From: Anagrus nilaparvatae
Taxonomy: Eukaryota > Arthropoda > Insecta > Hymenoptera > Mymaridae
Assembly (NCBI GenBank): GCA_022575985.1
Contig: JAKSXM010000137.1
Coordinates: 15,704,001-15,768,000, forward strand
Direction: 5' to 3'
DNA length: 64,000 nt
The position numbers and the translations under genes were made by a program. The notes under the pieces were generated by a model that did not search any database, had not been told where the DNA came from, and saw only the letters and a program-made list of their open reading frames with translations. Positions 44,747 through 57,595 of this stretch are shown in pieces (position 1 is the first letter of the stretch; every line of letters starts with the position of its first letter).

Positions 44747-47040
44747 AATATATACTTCGATTTATATATGAAAATGGTATACTTTAACTACAACAGAATA
44801 TTGATAAAAATATGAAAGGAAATTTTTATTATACATTTTTTTTTATCAATAATTTAATAAATTTACTTTTATGAAAATATCATGACAGAGAGAAAATTGA
44901 TGCTAAAAAAAAATTTTTTTTTCATACATATTATTCGTTTATTAAAGTAAAAAGCTTTTTTTTAAAAAAAAAAACATTGTTTTTGAAATTTAAATGAATT
45001 TTTTTCAAAAAATACACTCCAGTAAGAAAATAAAGATTATTTTATTAAATAAAAAAAATTTATATAAAACGAGAGCTGAAATAAAAAAAAAAGTTCTGAC
45101 AGATATTGCAATAAAAAAAAAAGGAAGATGAAAAGTAAGTGGATGAAAAAAAAGGAAGGAAAATGATGTAAAATAAAAAGTGTAAAGAAGAGTGTATGAT
45201 AGAAGCCTTTTATGGTTTTAAACGATTCGTTGATTTGGAATTGAATTTAAAAAATGGTATTGAATCGTCTCATTGATTTGTAAAAAAGTTTACTGTTTTA
45301 TGGTAGTTTTAGGAATTTCTTTTATTATTTATTTATTTATTTTGAATGGGTGGTTGATTTGGAGCTTTTTTAAAGCCTCGGGAAAAATGCTTTGAGAATA
45401 CGAAAATTTAAGCTGTGTAAGATCAGGGGAGGTCAAAGGTTTAAAAAAAATGTAAGTAAAATTTTTTGGTAAATGTTGGTATTTAGCTGAAATTTTAAAT
45501 TTAGGAATGAAATTGTAATGATATTTAATTTAGCTGTCAAAATCTGTGTTAATTTTATTTTTTTTAAATTGATAATTGTAATTTTTTGGTGAATTCTTAT
45601 TTAAGTCAAAATATTGCCAATTTTATGAAAATTTGATTTTTTAAATAGTTTTAGGCCAGAACTTGGGATTTTAATTACTTTCTTACTCGAATTAATCTTA
45701 TAGTTCAACCAAAATTTGCTAAAAGAACTTAAAGTCTACAACCCCTTATTTTACATTATAACTTAAAAATCACATTTAAATTCAAAATATGCTCTTATCA
45801 AATCATATTTTTTCTTGTTGAAAAAAAAACTTACTTTTTTCGTATTCCAACAAAATGAATGTTATTCTTATAGTTTTGGATATAAAGTCTTAAAGAAAAG
45901 TTAAAAAGATCATTTACTTTTTTCAATAGGTGTTATATATAAAAAAGGAAAAAGTATCGTAACTTTATATTTTTCCTCTCTGGACTTATCCAACTTTTAT
46001 TACAAATAGTTTTTTTTACAAATTTTTCTTTTAAATTTAATTAAAATTTCAATCAAAAGTTTCAATATTCTTCTTGTATTCTCTAACTTTTCTATCCATA
46101 AAAGATGTTATCTGTGTAGTAAAATTAATAAACAATAATAATCAGAAGATAAATGTCTTTTTAGCAGTTTTTTATTGAAGAAAATGAAACAAACGATAAA
46201 AAAAAGAACATCAAAACTAAAGAATAAAAAAAAAAATAGTTTGCTTTCAAGCATCGAATTGACTTTTTTCTTCAATAGGTAAAAAGCTTTTCTTAAAATC
46301 CCTAAAAATTCTTTCTTTATTTTTTTGTTTAACCATTGCTAATTTCTACAACTAAATCGCCATAAGCACCTTTTTCTATTTATTTGCTGAATCCTTCAAT
46401 AATACCAGATAACAAAAAAAAGATTTCTCCTTTTTCTGAAGGTAACAATATAGATTTAGCAAATACGTACAAATACAAAAAAATACTTTCACTTAAAGCT
46501 CTTACAGAATTTGTACCTTTTTTTTTTGTTAAAAAAAATTTGTTTTTTTAAAAAAAAAGGAAGTATAAGAAAAATATGATAGATAAAAGATGAGAAAAAA
46601 CCATAATATTTTTCCATAGTAAACAATTTATGTATAACAATAAAGTAAAAAACAAAAGATGTCAGAAGCACAATGAGCTTCTTCTTCTCCTTTTTTTTTA
46701 CTACACAACACATTATTTTGTGTATAAAAACTCATCATGCGGTATGATCTGTCATTCTTTTTTTGGATTCTATTGTATCATTTTTTTAAAGAATAATTTT
46801 TTATGAAAGTAAAAAAACAAAAATATTATACTTTTCTTTTAATTATGTTTGACTTTGCATGCAAAAAAATGTTTTCAGGAGTTGTTGTTGGATAATAAAA
46901 GAAATTAAATTACGAAATAAAATAATTTTTTTTAGTGGCGTGTTCTGATATTAAGACACCACAATGGTAGTTTACAGGATTGTTATTAGCAGTCTGACGT
47001 TAACTCTCAGGATAAAAAATGTTTTTCTGCTCAACGGTCA
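44747..47040. other. AT-rich stretch, nothing recognised
   Basis: Low-complexity A/T runs only; the open frames seen are translated homopolymers. Confidence 0.5.
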
Positions 47041-47044
47041 AAAA

Positions 47045-47215
47045 GAACGTATTTTCCGGTCACTACGCAGCTGAAAAGTCGTATTTTCTTGCCACCAACG
47101 CAGAAAAATTTTATATGACCCTTGTTCATAAATAAAGAAGGCCCCAAATCCGACTTTACCTCGGAAGGAAGTTTACGTAATTTAGGTCATTCTTTACTTT
47201 TCTGGGCAGGATCCG
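47045..47215 (+). repeat. Dispersed repeat, copy 3 of 3
   Basis: Contains CACTACGCAG, GCAGAAAAATTTTATATGAC, CCTTGTTCATAAATA, ACCTCGGAAGG and TTTAGGTCATTCTTTA in the same order as the copies at 7291 and 10101. Confidence 0.6.
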
Positions 47216-49926
47216 AAAATTTCACTATTAAATATTGTTTTTGTATTAAAATTTAGCATTGAGCTTTTTTTCTCGTTCATCATTCAAAACGACGCAGACA
47301 GAACACTTTTATATATATAATTTACTAATATTTTCAAAAATATTTATAATCACGTCAAATAATATTTGTAAAAAATTTTCCAAGCCCAAACAAATGCAAA
47401 AAAAAATTAATTTAAAATATTTTTAAATCACGTAACTTTACAAATTGATAAAAAATTGAATAAAATATATCGTTCTATCAAAAGCAAAAAAGCATTTTTT
47501 TTACATTTTATTTTAATTGAAAAATTAAAAAAAAAAAAAAGTTTCTATTAATATTTTTTCGGAAAATGTTTCAATTATATCAATATATTTTATTTAATAA
47601 ATTGCTTTTTAAATAATGAAAAAAAAGCTTCAATAATTCATTTGTACATGACAAAATAAATTAATACATATTACTTTTTTTTTGGTTTACTTCAATTAAT
47701 TACATTTTTTTTTAGATTAAATTGTTTAATAAAAAAACATAAAACTGTTTTTCAGTCCACTGATTTCTTTAGTACAAAAAAAATCGAGTTTGAATCGTCT
47801 AAGATGAAAATATTTCACACCTTGAATAGGATAAAAAGTTCTATTATGACAACTATTTTCCATTTTAAGTAGTAAAAAAAAAAAAAATTGATAGACGTCT
47901 TTATTGTAAATTTTCACCCTAAAAAGAATTTTCATACACAAAAGAAGTTAAAATTAACTGTCAGTATTGATTTTCATGACTGATTTGCTATTAAATTTTC
48001 CATTTACGCAAAAATCAGGATAAGAATATTCCACCCACAAGAACAGGTGAGTAAACATCAGACCTTTCACTACAATTTAAAAATATTATAATTCTTAAAA
48101 AATAAACAAAAGGTATCATCATTTTAAAGGACTAGAGCGATTATTATTATTGTTATTATAAGATTAGCCTATCATAGATAATTGCATAGTTATGTGAACC
48201 TATTGTTATCCTAACAATGCTACCCAGTCCCTATATATAATATTAAGTACGTACTTGATAAGATGTTATTATTGTTATTTTAATAAAATATCTTTATTTT
48301 AAAAATTAACTTTTCAATTATACACAAAAGATATTTCGTCCTTTATGTTTCAATATAATTTTAAATTCAACATCTATTTGTTAATTCAGATTTTATTACA
48401 ATGCTTGTCAGAGATGCTTTACTTTAAATGAAGAGGATCTATTTATGCATTATTGTTGTTGAGGTTTTATCTCATTGCATTGGAGCAAGGAACTTTTTTT
48501 TTTGTAAGAGGTGGATGGATCCTTCAGAAGATATTGGAAATTAAACGGATGATAAAGTTATATTTCGAAGTTCCTAGTAAATAATTATTCATGTCAACTA
48601 CGTCCTTAGAGAAATAGAATTTTGATGCATGTCAAGATGAATTTAAATTAAGCCTCTATAGTAAATTTGATCCTATTTTCTTAACAAAACAAATAACTAC
48701 GAATAGCCCAAAAAATCTTTTTATAGGATTTTGGTACTATCGAAAAAAAGTAAAGAATGTAAATTTTATTCATCAAACATCTGAATAATTAAACAGCTTA
48801 ATTAGCAGAAGAAAGCTTTATCACATCCTTCATAATTAATATGTAGATTGACAGGTCAGATAGATAATATAAACGAATCACAGATGGCTTGATCAAACAT
48901 GTATCACGAAATAATGCATCAGTAATTTAGTGGAAAATAATATTTTGACCAAACTGGTTTAGCAACGAAAAACGAATTTAAAATTGTTAACGAAAGTAAG
49001 TTGCAAAATAACATAATCTTAATCTTAAATTTGATGAGAATTACGTAACATAATATAGAATTATAAGCTTAGAATATATGTTATATCGAGCAGAATATGA
49101 TTTACTTTAGTAAATCTGCTCAGAACGTGATTTATTGAAGAGTTTTCAACTGACCTCCTCACTCCTCTACACCTCTATATAACACACATATATATAATAC
49201 TATTATATCGTCAAAGACCCTGTTTTACAACTTTGTCTCACAATATAATTCTCTTCGTCACTCAATATATATGAGAGTGCTGGGAGAAATTAATAGGAAA
49301 CCGTTATATAGCTATACGTTTGTTCACCTGTTCAAGATATATATATCCATGATTTTCATATTATGATCGATAAGGATATGGAAATCTAATTTAGTAACTT
49401 TACTTACTCAAGGGAAAATAAATAATAATTTTGTTGTAAATTATACAATGAGATTACGTTTATATTGAACCGATTTTTATTATGAAAATTGAGATTAAAT
49501 TTTGGGTCACATATATAGAATTTATTAACCTACAAAAGTTTAGGTAAACAATTGTTATTTGAAAACCATCAAAAATGTCTTTTTAAAGTAAAAATGTGTG
49601 AAAAGTAGATTTTTTCATCCTTATTTTGTGCTCTTTTGTGATATTTACTCAAAAGCATCTCATTTAGATTTCTAATAGATTTAAACTACTTTGCATATAG
49701 AAAATCTCTTTCTGTAATATTGAAACTTTTAAAGCTTTAAGATTTTTAGTATGCATGCACATAATTTAGGAAAATGTATATGGGGAATTCTTCTGTTTTT
49801 GATAAGTTTAATTATTTTTAGGTTTTAAGAAACTGAAGTATCCTTTAGTGGTAAAATACTTTTTATGGAGTCATTTATATCCAATAAAATTACAAGTTTT
49901 TTAAATCCACTTCTAACTCACAAATA
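47216..49926. other. AT-rich stretch, nothing recognised
   Basis: 49140-49290 is pyrimidine-rich and less AT-rich, with TATATA runs; no reading frame or element ends. Confidence 0.45.
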
Positions 49927-50356
49927 CACTGTAAAAAGTAACTTTCTTAAAATTACAAAAAAAATAGAATTTTTTCGAAAAATTAGTGAATTTTCAAAAA
50001 ATTTTGTAAATATTCGATAAAAATCGTAAATTTACTAAATTTAGTACATTATCGAAAAATTCGAGAATTCTTGATTTCTTTTTGTGAATTTACGAAAAAA
50101 GTTGTCAATTCACAACTATTTTTCGGAAATTTACAACTATATTTTGTGTAAATTTTTGAGAGAAAAATTGTAAATTATCAATTTTTCTCGGGAATTTACA
50201 AAAAAAAGTCGATAATACTCAAATTTTTTGTTAATATACTAAATTTAGTAAATATATGATTTTTTTCGAATATTTACAAATTTTTTCGAAAATTTACTAA
50301 TTTTTCGAAAATGTTTTCATTTTTTTGTTAATATAAGAAAGTTACTTTTTGCAGTG
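49927..50356. mobile_element. 430-bp MITE with CACTG TIRs and TA duplication
   Basis: Ends read inward CACTGTAAAAAGTAACTTTC and CACTGCAAAAAGTAACTTTC (19 of 20), flanked by TA at 49925-49926 and 50357-50358. The interior is a series of TTTTTCGAAAAT and TTTACTAAATTTAGTA units, themselves palindromic. Tc1/mariner-type MITE is the likely class. Confidence 0.85.
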
Positions 50357-50358
50357 TA

Positions 50359-52149
50359 GATAGGAACCAGCCATATATATTTTTGCAAAAATAAAGTTAT
50401 TATCTTTCCAACTCAATATATAATTTTTATTTAAGATTATAAAATTTCTCATCAAAAATTTATTTATATAAAAAATCGATAATGAAATCACATTTTATAA
50501 AAGTTAGCATTAAATTTTACGATTATCTCATGAACATGTACTTTTTATAATAATAATTAAAGGCTTTTTTTATAGTAATAAAAAGTCACGCTATTTTGTC
50601 GTGGATTTTTTATATTACTCGTGATTATAAAAGCAAAATTTATAAATCAACATAACAAATTATCTTGGATAGCGTTGAAACTTTAAAAAAACTTTTTATT
50701 ATCTGTAAAGTAATTATATAAAATAAACATTTATTTGTTACCCTGTGAAAAATATCTTAATTTTCTTTTATTATTATTAGCCTTACGTATATAAAAGATA
50801 CAATGATTTTTATTATCTGCTTGGTTAATAAAAGGGAAAAAAGTATTGATGCATATAAATTTTGATGTTATTATTTAATTTAAAATTCAGAACTTTTGTC
50901 CCTTTTTTAATGTAATCATGTTTCAAATACAATGGAATTTTATTTAATATTTATTAAAATTTTATTATTTACATTTTTCTCTATTTTAATTAATATAATA
51001 TCAAAGCAGTTTTTTTAATATTTAAATTAAAATATTTTGTATTCAAAATATTTTCTGCTTAATTTTATTAAATGGCAAACTTTTAAATTAATTATGAATT
51101 AATTAAAATCTTGATTTTTGAAATAGTGAATTTTTTGGTTCCCCTTTTAGAACATACAAAGTGCTTGTTTTTTTCTGGTTTAAATTGCAATCGAAAAATG
51201 AGATACTTTACTCGATGTTTTAATTAAAAAAAATTTGCTTTTTTTAAATTTATTAACGATCAAAGTATTTTTTATATTATTTTAAACGACACATACCCTA
51301 CTTATAATAAATGCGTGGTTATAATTTTTGAAGGTACTTCAGCATACGCAGCCTAAGGGAATGTTTTATTTTATTCATGATTAAGTACCTTAAACTATCC
51401 AGGAGTCGATTTATATACTTTTGGACCAAATAAACAACGCAATTGCTCGTTATATTTTTACCAACTTTACATAAATGTAAATCTTTAATATAAAAGAAAG
51501 CTCTAAAATAGTTTTAATCTCAATTTTCAATTAAGCATATATTTTTAATAAACAAAATACTCAATGAATAATACAATTTTTCCAAAAGCATCAAAAGGTA
51601 AATTGAAAATTTATTAATAAATTAAAATTAAAAATATGTCAACCAAATTTCCAATTTATTAATATATGTTGTATTTAAATTTGATGAAAATCAATAATTC
51701 AAACTATGCATAATTGATAATTATGATAATTAACTAATCTTGTTTATTAAACAAAGCTATATTTTATATTTATTATCAATTTTCTGAATTATAAATAATT
51801 ACAATCGAAATCGATTTTGAAATAGACTTTTTAATATACCTAAATTTGGTCAATCTTTGAAATAGTATAAAATCTTTTGAGAAATTTTTAAATTTTTTAA
51901 AAGAAAAGTTCCATTAATAACCTAGAAGTAAACCCTTGAAACTAAAAAATAAGTCACGTAAAAATAAATTCAAGTTAAGAAAAAAAAAAATTCAATCTCA
52001 TACGAAAAATCTTTAGATAATTTTTATTTCTTTATTATCATGCCAGCTATATACATTTGTGGGTATATGAAAAAAATATGACAGTATGTCATAAAAAAAA
52101 GTATCTTTAAAGTAGGAGTCTAATATAACAATATAGTAAAATGACTGAT
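50359..52149. other. AT-rich stretch, nothing recognised
   Basis: No gene or repeat ends seen. Confidence 0.5.
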
Positions 52150-52640
52150 GAGCTTTTGTGATTGATATACCACGTTAGAAATAAAATCCTTCTCATCTTT
52201 CTCTATCTCGATTATTCGCTCAATTCTCAAGTCCGTTCTCCCTTAGCTTTATATAGGAGCAGAGAGAAAAGAGAAGAAGACTCTAACAACGTCAAGTCTA
52301 TATCAGAAATTCCCTTGGGACTAGTATACGATTATATAGTTATATGTATAAATGAAGGAATAGTTAAAAGCTGCTGCTGTTACTGCCAGTCTCTGACCAC
52401 AGAGTCATTTGTCTAGATCATTCTCCGGGACAAGCTGTTCCACCTCTTCCTTTATGCTCTCTATCTCTCTATATATTTGTCCAATCTTCTGTTAGATGCT
52501 TTTCCTTTTATAGGTGTTTTCGAGGATGTCCGCTCGTGTATTTTAACCTCGAGATTTTATGTAAATGCCACTTCTTGTACACTTTCAAAGATTCCATAGA
52601 CACGGTAATTCGTGAGGGATTAGAGAGCCAATAGAGCTTG
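52150..52640 (-). promoter_or_regulatory. Less AT-rich, pyrimidine-biased island with TATA-like motifs; possible promoter/5' exon
   Basis: The minus strand is purine-rich and holds CCTATAAAAGG (about 52504-52514) and CTCCTATATAAAGC (about 52247-52260), both plausible TATA boxes for a minus-strand start such as Fas3. No signal-peptide reading frame ending in phase 1 was found next to it. Contrast with its surroundings is the main evidence. Confidence 0.25.
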
Positions 52641-54621
52641 TCGATTTTAAACATTAAAATTTTACTTCTCTGCTTGTGTGTTTTAAAACCTTTTGGATTA
52701 TCGGAAAAAAGATTCGTTTAATAATGAATAATGACTTGCGGATTTTACTATTTTAATTTTAACATTAATTTGATTGGCATTTTAAAAAAGAATCTTTTAT
52801 TTATTGAAATTAAAACGAAAGTAAATAATGAGGTATAATTTTATATTTTTTTGGTTTAGAATATAAAAATGAAATGTAATTTAAAATTTGTCATTTAAGT
52901 TTTTAGTTTGTATGCCAAAATATAAGATAAATTATCTTTTATGCACTAGATCATTTATTTAAATTTAAATAAAATTAATAACGATTTTTCAAGACATTTT
53001 AAAATTATTTTTGGTCCAACTTTGGAAAAATTAAAAAAAATTTTTATTAGTCATATTTTTTAAATCATAATTATATTGCAAAGAAAATGTATTATTAAAT
53101 TAATCAAAATACAAAGTAATTCCCAAATCTTCAAAAGATATTTATAACAATTAAATGCTGAAATTTTGATTAAAATTTTATCTTCAGGAGAAATTAGTAA
53201 TCCCTGTTTGAAAGCGACATAATACATTTTAGACATCATTATAACGTACATAAAGGATTTAAAATTTCTGTCGGTCAAATGTTAAAAAGGGCAAATAATA
53301 ATATGTACAAATGCCTGAAGCTAAATGTCAGATCTACAGTAATAATATTTGTTTGATATTTGATTAGTATTATTTAAAAGATGCGCGAGATCGAGCCAAC
53401 GTGAATTTTGAATTTGATGATTAACAGAGGAATATCGAGGGGAGTAAATATTAGAGACTGTAAATGGCTCTTTGTGAACACGATTATTATTATACACAGC
53501 AAATAATGCATTGTAATCACTACACTATCATTATTATATTATATATTATCAAAATATATATATCGTATCGCTGCTAATCAACCGATGTGTACGCTTATAA
53601 TTATATTTATTATTTATATACAAATTAATATTTATTGTCGAAATTTAATTTATTTTTATTTAACTTTAATTTTGTGATTTCTTATTTTATAAAAATAATG
53701 ATGAAATGCAGAAAAATAAGAAAATTAAGTTGCTTGTTAAGACATCAACAAAATTATATCAGATTGTGTATGTATTGCTCTTTTTTATTATCAAGGATGA
53801 TATGCTTAAAAGGAAGATCAAACGATTATTGTTGATATTTTTTTTTACAATATTTATTTTTTAGATACATAAAGCAACAAGCAAAAATGCTGACAAAGCA
53901 TTAAAAAAAAATATTTTTATAAAATTTCGTGCTATGATTTTACTCGTACATCATAAATTATTTCAATGAGCGCACACTTGCATTTATTCGCTAGTTTGAG
54001 TTTAACGATGTGCCTGTACATTATTTTTTTGTGCTTCTGATTATCAATGAAATATTTTTTTTCAGTTTATTTTATTGTATAAATATTTTTTTAAAAATGA
54101 TACATTGGTATATTTATATATGTGATATGGTGTGTTTAACTCCATGCGTAAACTTATTCGTGCATTACAATTTCATATATATTTTTATTTACATTTCCTT
54201 AACGATCTAAAATTTCGCTTGTGATGCAAATTTTTTTATTATTATTTTTTGTTTTTTTGTTCGTATAAAATTTTTGAATTAAAAAATAATTTTTTCAACG
54301 TATTAGTTATTCTGTTTATTACATGAAAATTAAATTTTTTACTGTAACTTATATGCTGTGTGTAACTTTTGTATTTTAGTAAACCGATTAGTAATTATAT
54401 ATTTATATTTATAATAATAATAATATGAAGTTTATTATTTTAGAACTAATAAAACATTTCATGAAGTTATTAATTTATTATTACTTGGTGGAAATATAAA
54501 AGGATAAAGCAAAATTAATTAGAATGTAGATGAAAAGTCAAGAGATTTGTTTTTAATCAAGGTCGTTTAAAAAAAGTAATTTATTAATTTAAAAGTGGGC
54601 CTATAAAAATAAAAAAATCTA
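52641..54621. other. AT-rich stretch, nothing recognised
   Basis: Only low-complexity frames; no repeats with defined ends. Confidence 0.5.
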
Positions 54622-54940
54622 TACCATAAGCCTAACACCTACATAACCTACGGATGTGGACTATAATAAAAAAAACGACACGTCAAGCCTTACACCCACA
54701 TAACCTAAGGAAGTCCATAATAAAAAAAAATTATACTTCAAAGCTTTACACCCACGTAACCTAAGTAATTTGTCTGTAATAAAAACGACACGTCAAGCCT
54801 TACACCCACATAACCTAAGGAAGCCCATAATAAAAAAAAATTATACTCCAAAGCTTCACACCCACGTAACCTAAGTAAATTGTCTGCAATAAGAACGACA
54901 CGTCAAGCGTTACACTTACATAACCTACGTTAGTATTTAA
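54622..54940 (+). repeat. Minisatellite, 110-bp unit made of two related half-units
   Basis: ACGACACGTCAAGCCTTACA recurs at 54675, 54785 and 54895, an exact 110-bp period. Each unit has two halves of about 55 bp sharing AAGC-TTACACCCAC-TAACCTAAG. About six half-units in all, with degenerate copies at both ends. Confidence 0.9.
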
Positions 54941-57399
54941 AAAGAAATGAATTTACAGGCATTATTTTTCTATAATACGGATAATATCCAATAATACTAA
55001 AATATCTATCATATTGCGACATATATACTCTCCTCTAGCTTCCCAAGCAGGAAAGCAATCTTAATAGCAATTTACATTATTTAAAATTTATCAAAATTTT
55101 AAAATATTAATGCTCTAAAAATTCTGAATCTTCCATAATTTGCCTATTTTGGACAAAAACAGTTTCAATACTAAAATCTTAATACTCTCAAACGAATACT
55201 TTAAATCTTATTACTCTAAAAAATCTGGATCTTCTATAACTTTGCAAATTTTAGCCAAAAATCGATAAACTTTAAAATTCTTATATTCTCAACAACAAGA
55301 AAAAAAAGCAAACCTGAAAAAGTAAAGCTGTTTTCTATCAAAATGATTCATACGTACTAAATTCAATATTAATACAAAAATTTTAACAAAAATTCTCTCT
55401 CAAACTGAAATTTATAATCCTTATTATAATTACTTTTATATAAAATGTCCTCGAGTAAAGTTCTTTTCATTAATAAAAGTATCGATTTTCTTTTATAAAT
55501 GTATAACAATTCTTGTTTAAAAATAGAGAGAGAAATTTTCAATAATCCCAATAGAGATTTTCACATAATATATACAAAAAAAGAAGAAAAAAAAATAAAA
55601 GAAGAAGCCAAAACTAACTCTATAAATCAATGAAAAAGTAATCTTCTAAGACTTTTCAATAATATAACTTTTTTTTGTATAACTTTCTTTAAAAAGTGCA
55701 AACTGCATAGAATAAAGACAACTTCATTTGATATTTCATTTTTTAACAATAAAAGAATTTCTTATTATTATTTCTTAAAAGATATATATATATATATTTA
55801 TATATACACGTCCCTTGGGTAAAATATATAAAGCGAGTGAGAAAGAAAAACACTTTCTTCTATAGAAGGGTTTTTGAAGTTTATACCTTTAGAAAGACTC
55901 GAGATTAATTGCAATTTCTCCTTTGCCTTGCTATATATGTAATTATTATGCGCGTGTAAATTATATATGGGGTTTAAAAAAATTGATAAATTTAAAAATA
56001 GTTTTTAAAAATAAATTAAATATCGTCTATTGTAAATATAACCTAATTTATACAATGAAATTCAGATAACGTTATATAGACATTTGTAAACATAAAAAGC
56101 TTTATGTATGTATGTCGAGTTACTTCAAGTACCACAAGTCGTGCAAAAGTATACAATGTTTTTCTCTCTTACTCTTTCTCATGTATATTGAAATAGGAAA
56201 TTCGTTGGATTAAGACAAAAGCTTTTGAGAATTATATACATTTCTGTGTTTAAAACTATGTTTATATTTGACTCTAACGTGATGTCAGACAATAAACTAG
56301 ATTATATTTTTTTAAATGTAAAAAGTTTCAATTTTTTTTAACTATTATTCTCTATAAATACTTTTATACATGCGAATAAATTAATTAAAATAAACTCATT
56401 AATAAATCATATAAAGATTATAAAAGGCGTTAACAAGTAGTGTACTTTTATTTTTATTGTTTAAATTGCCTCAAGCTACTTGAGAGAAACTAAGAGAAGA
56501 AAAAAAGAGACTCAATAACAGAACTGACAAGTGTGACAATACTTGCTTTTTTTTTTATTTTTACTGACAATGACATTTATTTAAGTCAAGAGTCGACGAC
56601 AAAATAAAGATAAAATAGCCAACTTTTTTATATTTAAAACCTTAAAAACATTTAAATTTACATTCTCAAGTTTATGCAGATGCTATGATTATTATTTTTT
56701 TCTGTACTTTTTTTTTGCTTTTGGATAGGATAGATTAAAGACCGGACGTAATTCATCGAAAAAACTGATTTTTTTTTGTTCAAAAGAAGTGGTATAGAGC
56801 AGAAAGAGGAAAAGATGTGTCTGTGGCAGGAAAAATCTTTTTTAGTATAAAAAGCACACTTGAATGATTTTACTAGATTTTCAAGATTCTTGAATACTAA
56901 AAAAAAGGCAAGTAGTATAAGTAAATATTTGGTCAGGCAATATAAAAAATTAAGTAAATAATCAATTAGACATTTTAAAAAGATAATATATCATCCTTAA
57001 TTTATATGTGCATGTGTGTGTGTGTATGTGTGTTAAGCTCAAAAGAATTATTAATGTACATTTACATGATATTCCATCATAATCATCTCTTACGTAAATT
57101 TGTTTAAAATCGTTAATGGCTGTTGACATGTTTTACTTTAAGGTCTATATCATATTTAAGCTTTCTAGATGAATATATTTTATGCATAAAAGGTATAACG
57201 TAATCCTTAGATCATTTTCAAGCCTAACAATATTTTAATACTTGTTTAATATTCAACGTTTGTAATTATTATGTATGAATTCCATTTATTTATGTCTGGT
57301 ATTTTAATTTTATTTTAAAGTTTTTTTTGATGGTTCAAAGGGAATTCAGTATCATAAAATAATTTTAATTTTGTTTTTTTATTCATTAATTGCAAATAG
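54941..57399. other. AT-rich stretch with microsatellites
   Basis: (TA)n at about 55781-55806 and (TG)n at about 57008-57033. No gene recognised. Confidence 0.5.
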
Positions 57400-57595
57400 G
57401 GTACTCCGATTACCCCCTAATGGTGTACTCGCAACTACTCCTAGAGGAGGCGAGACCAATGGAAGTCGAATTTTATTAATTAATTATTTGCTTAGATTTT
57501 CAGAGCGGCATTGTTTGAGAGGAGGGAAAATTGCCCAGGGGGGCAATTGTTTAAGGAGCACGGGGCTGCCAATCATTTTATTCATTATCCCACTT
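57400..57595 (+). other. Short GC-richer insert of unknown origin
   Basis: Markedly richer in G and C than the neighbouring kilobases, with a perfect AATTGCCC / GGGCAATT hairpin near 57529-57549. The plus frame is open (VLRLPPNGVLATTPRGGETN..) but unrecognised. Possibly a transposon or retrotransposon scrap. Confidence 0.3.

Noticed and set aside
52162..52416. 84-residue plus-strand ORF
   Set aside because: No family, no homology-like pattern; it falls in a pyrimidine-biased island better explained as non-coding.
54622..54940. Telomeric (TTAGG)n tract
   Set aside because: CCTAA occurs once per half-unit within a longer 55-bp sequence, not as a tandem pentamer.
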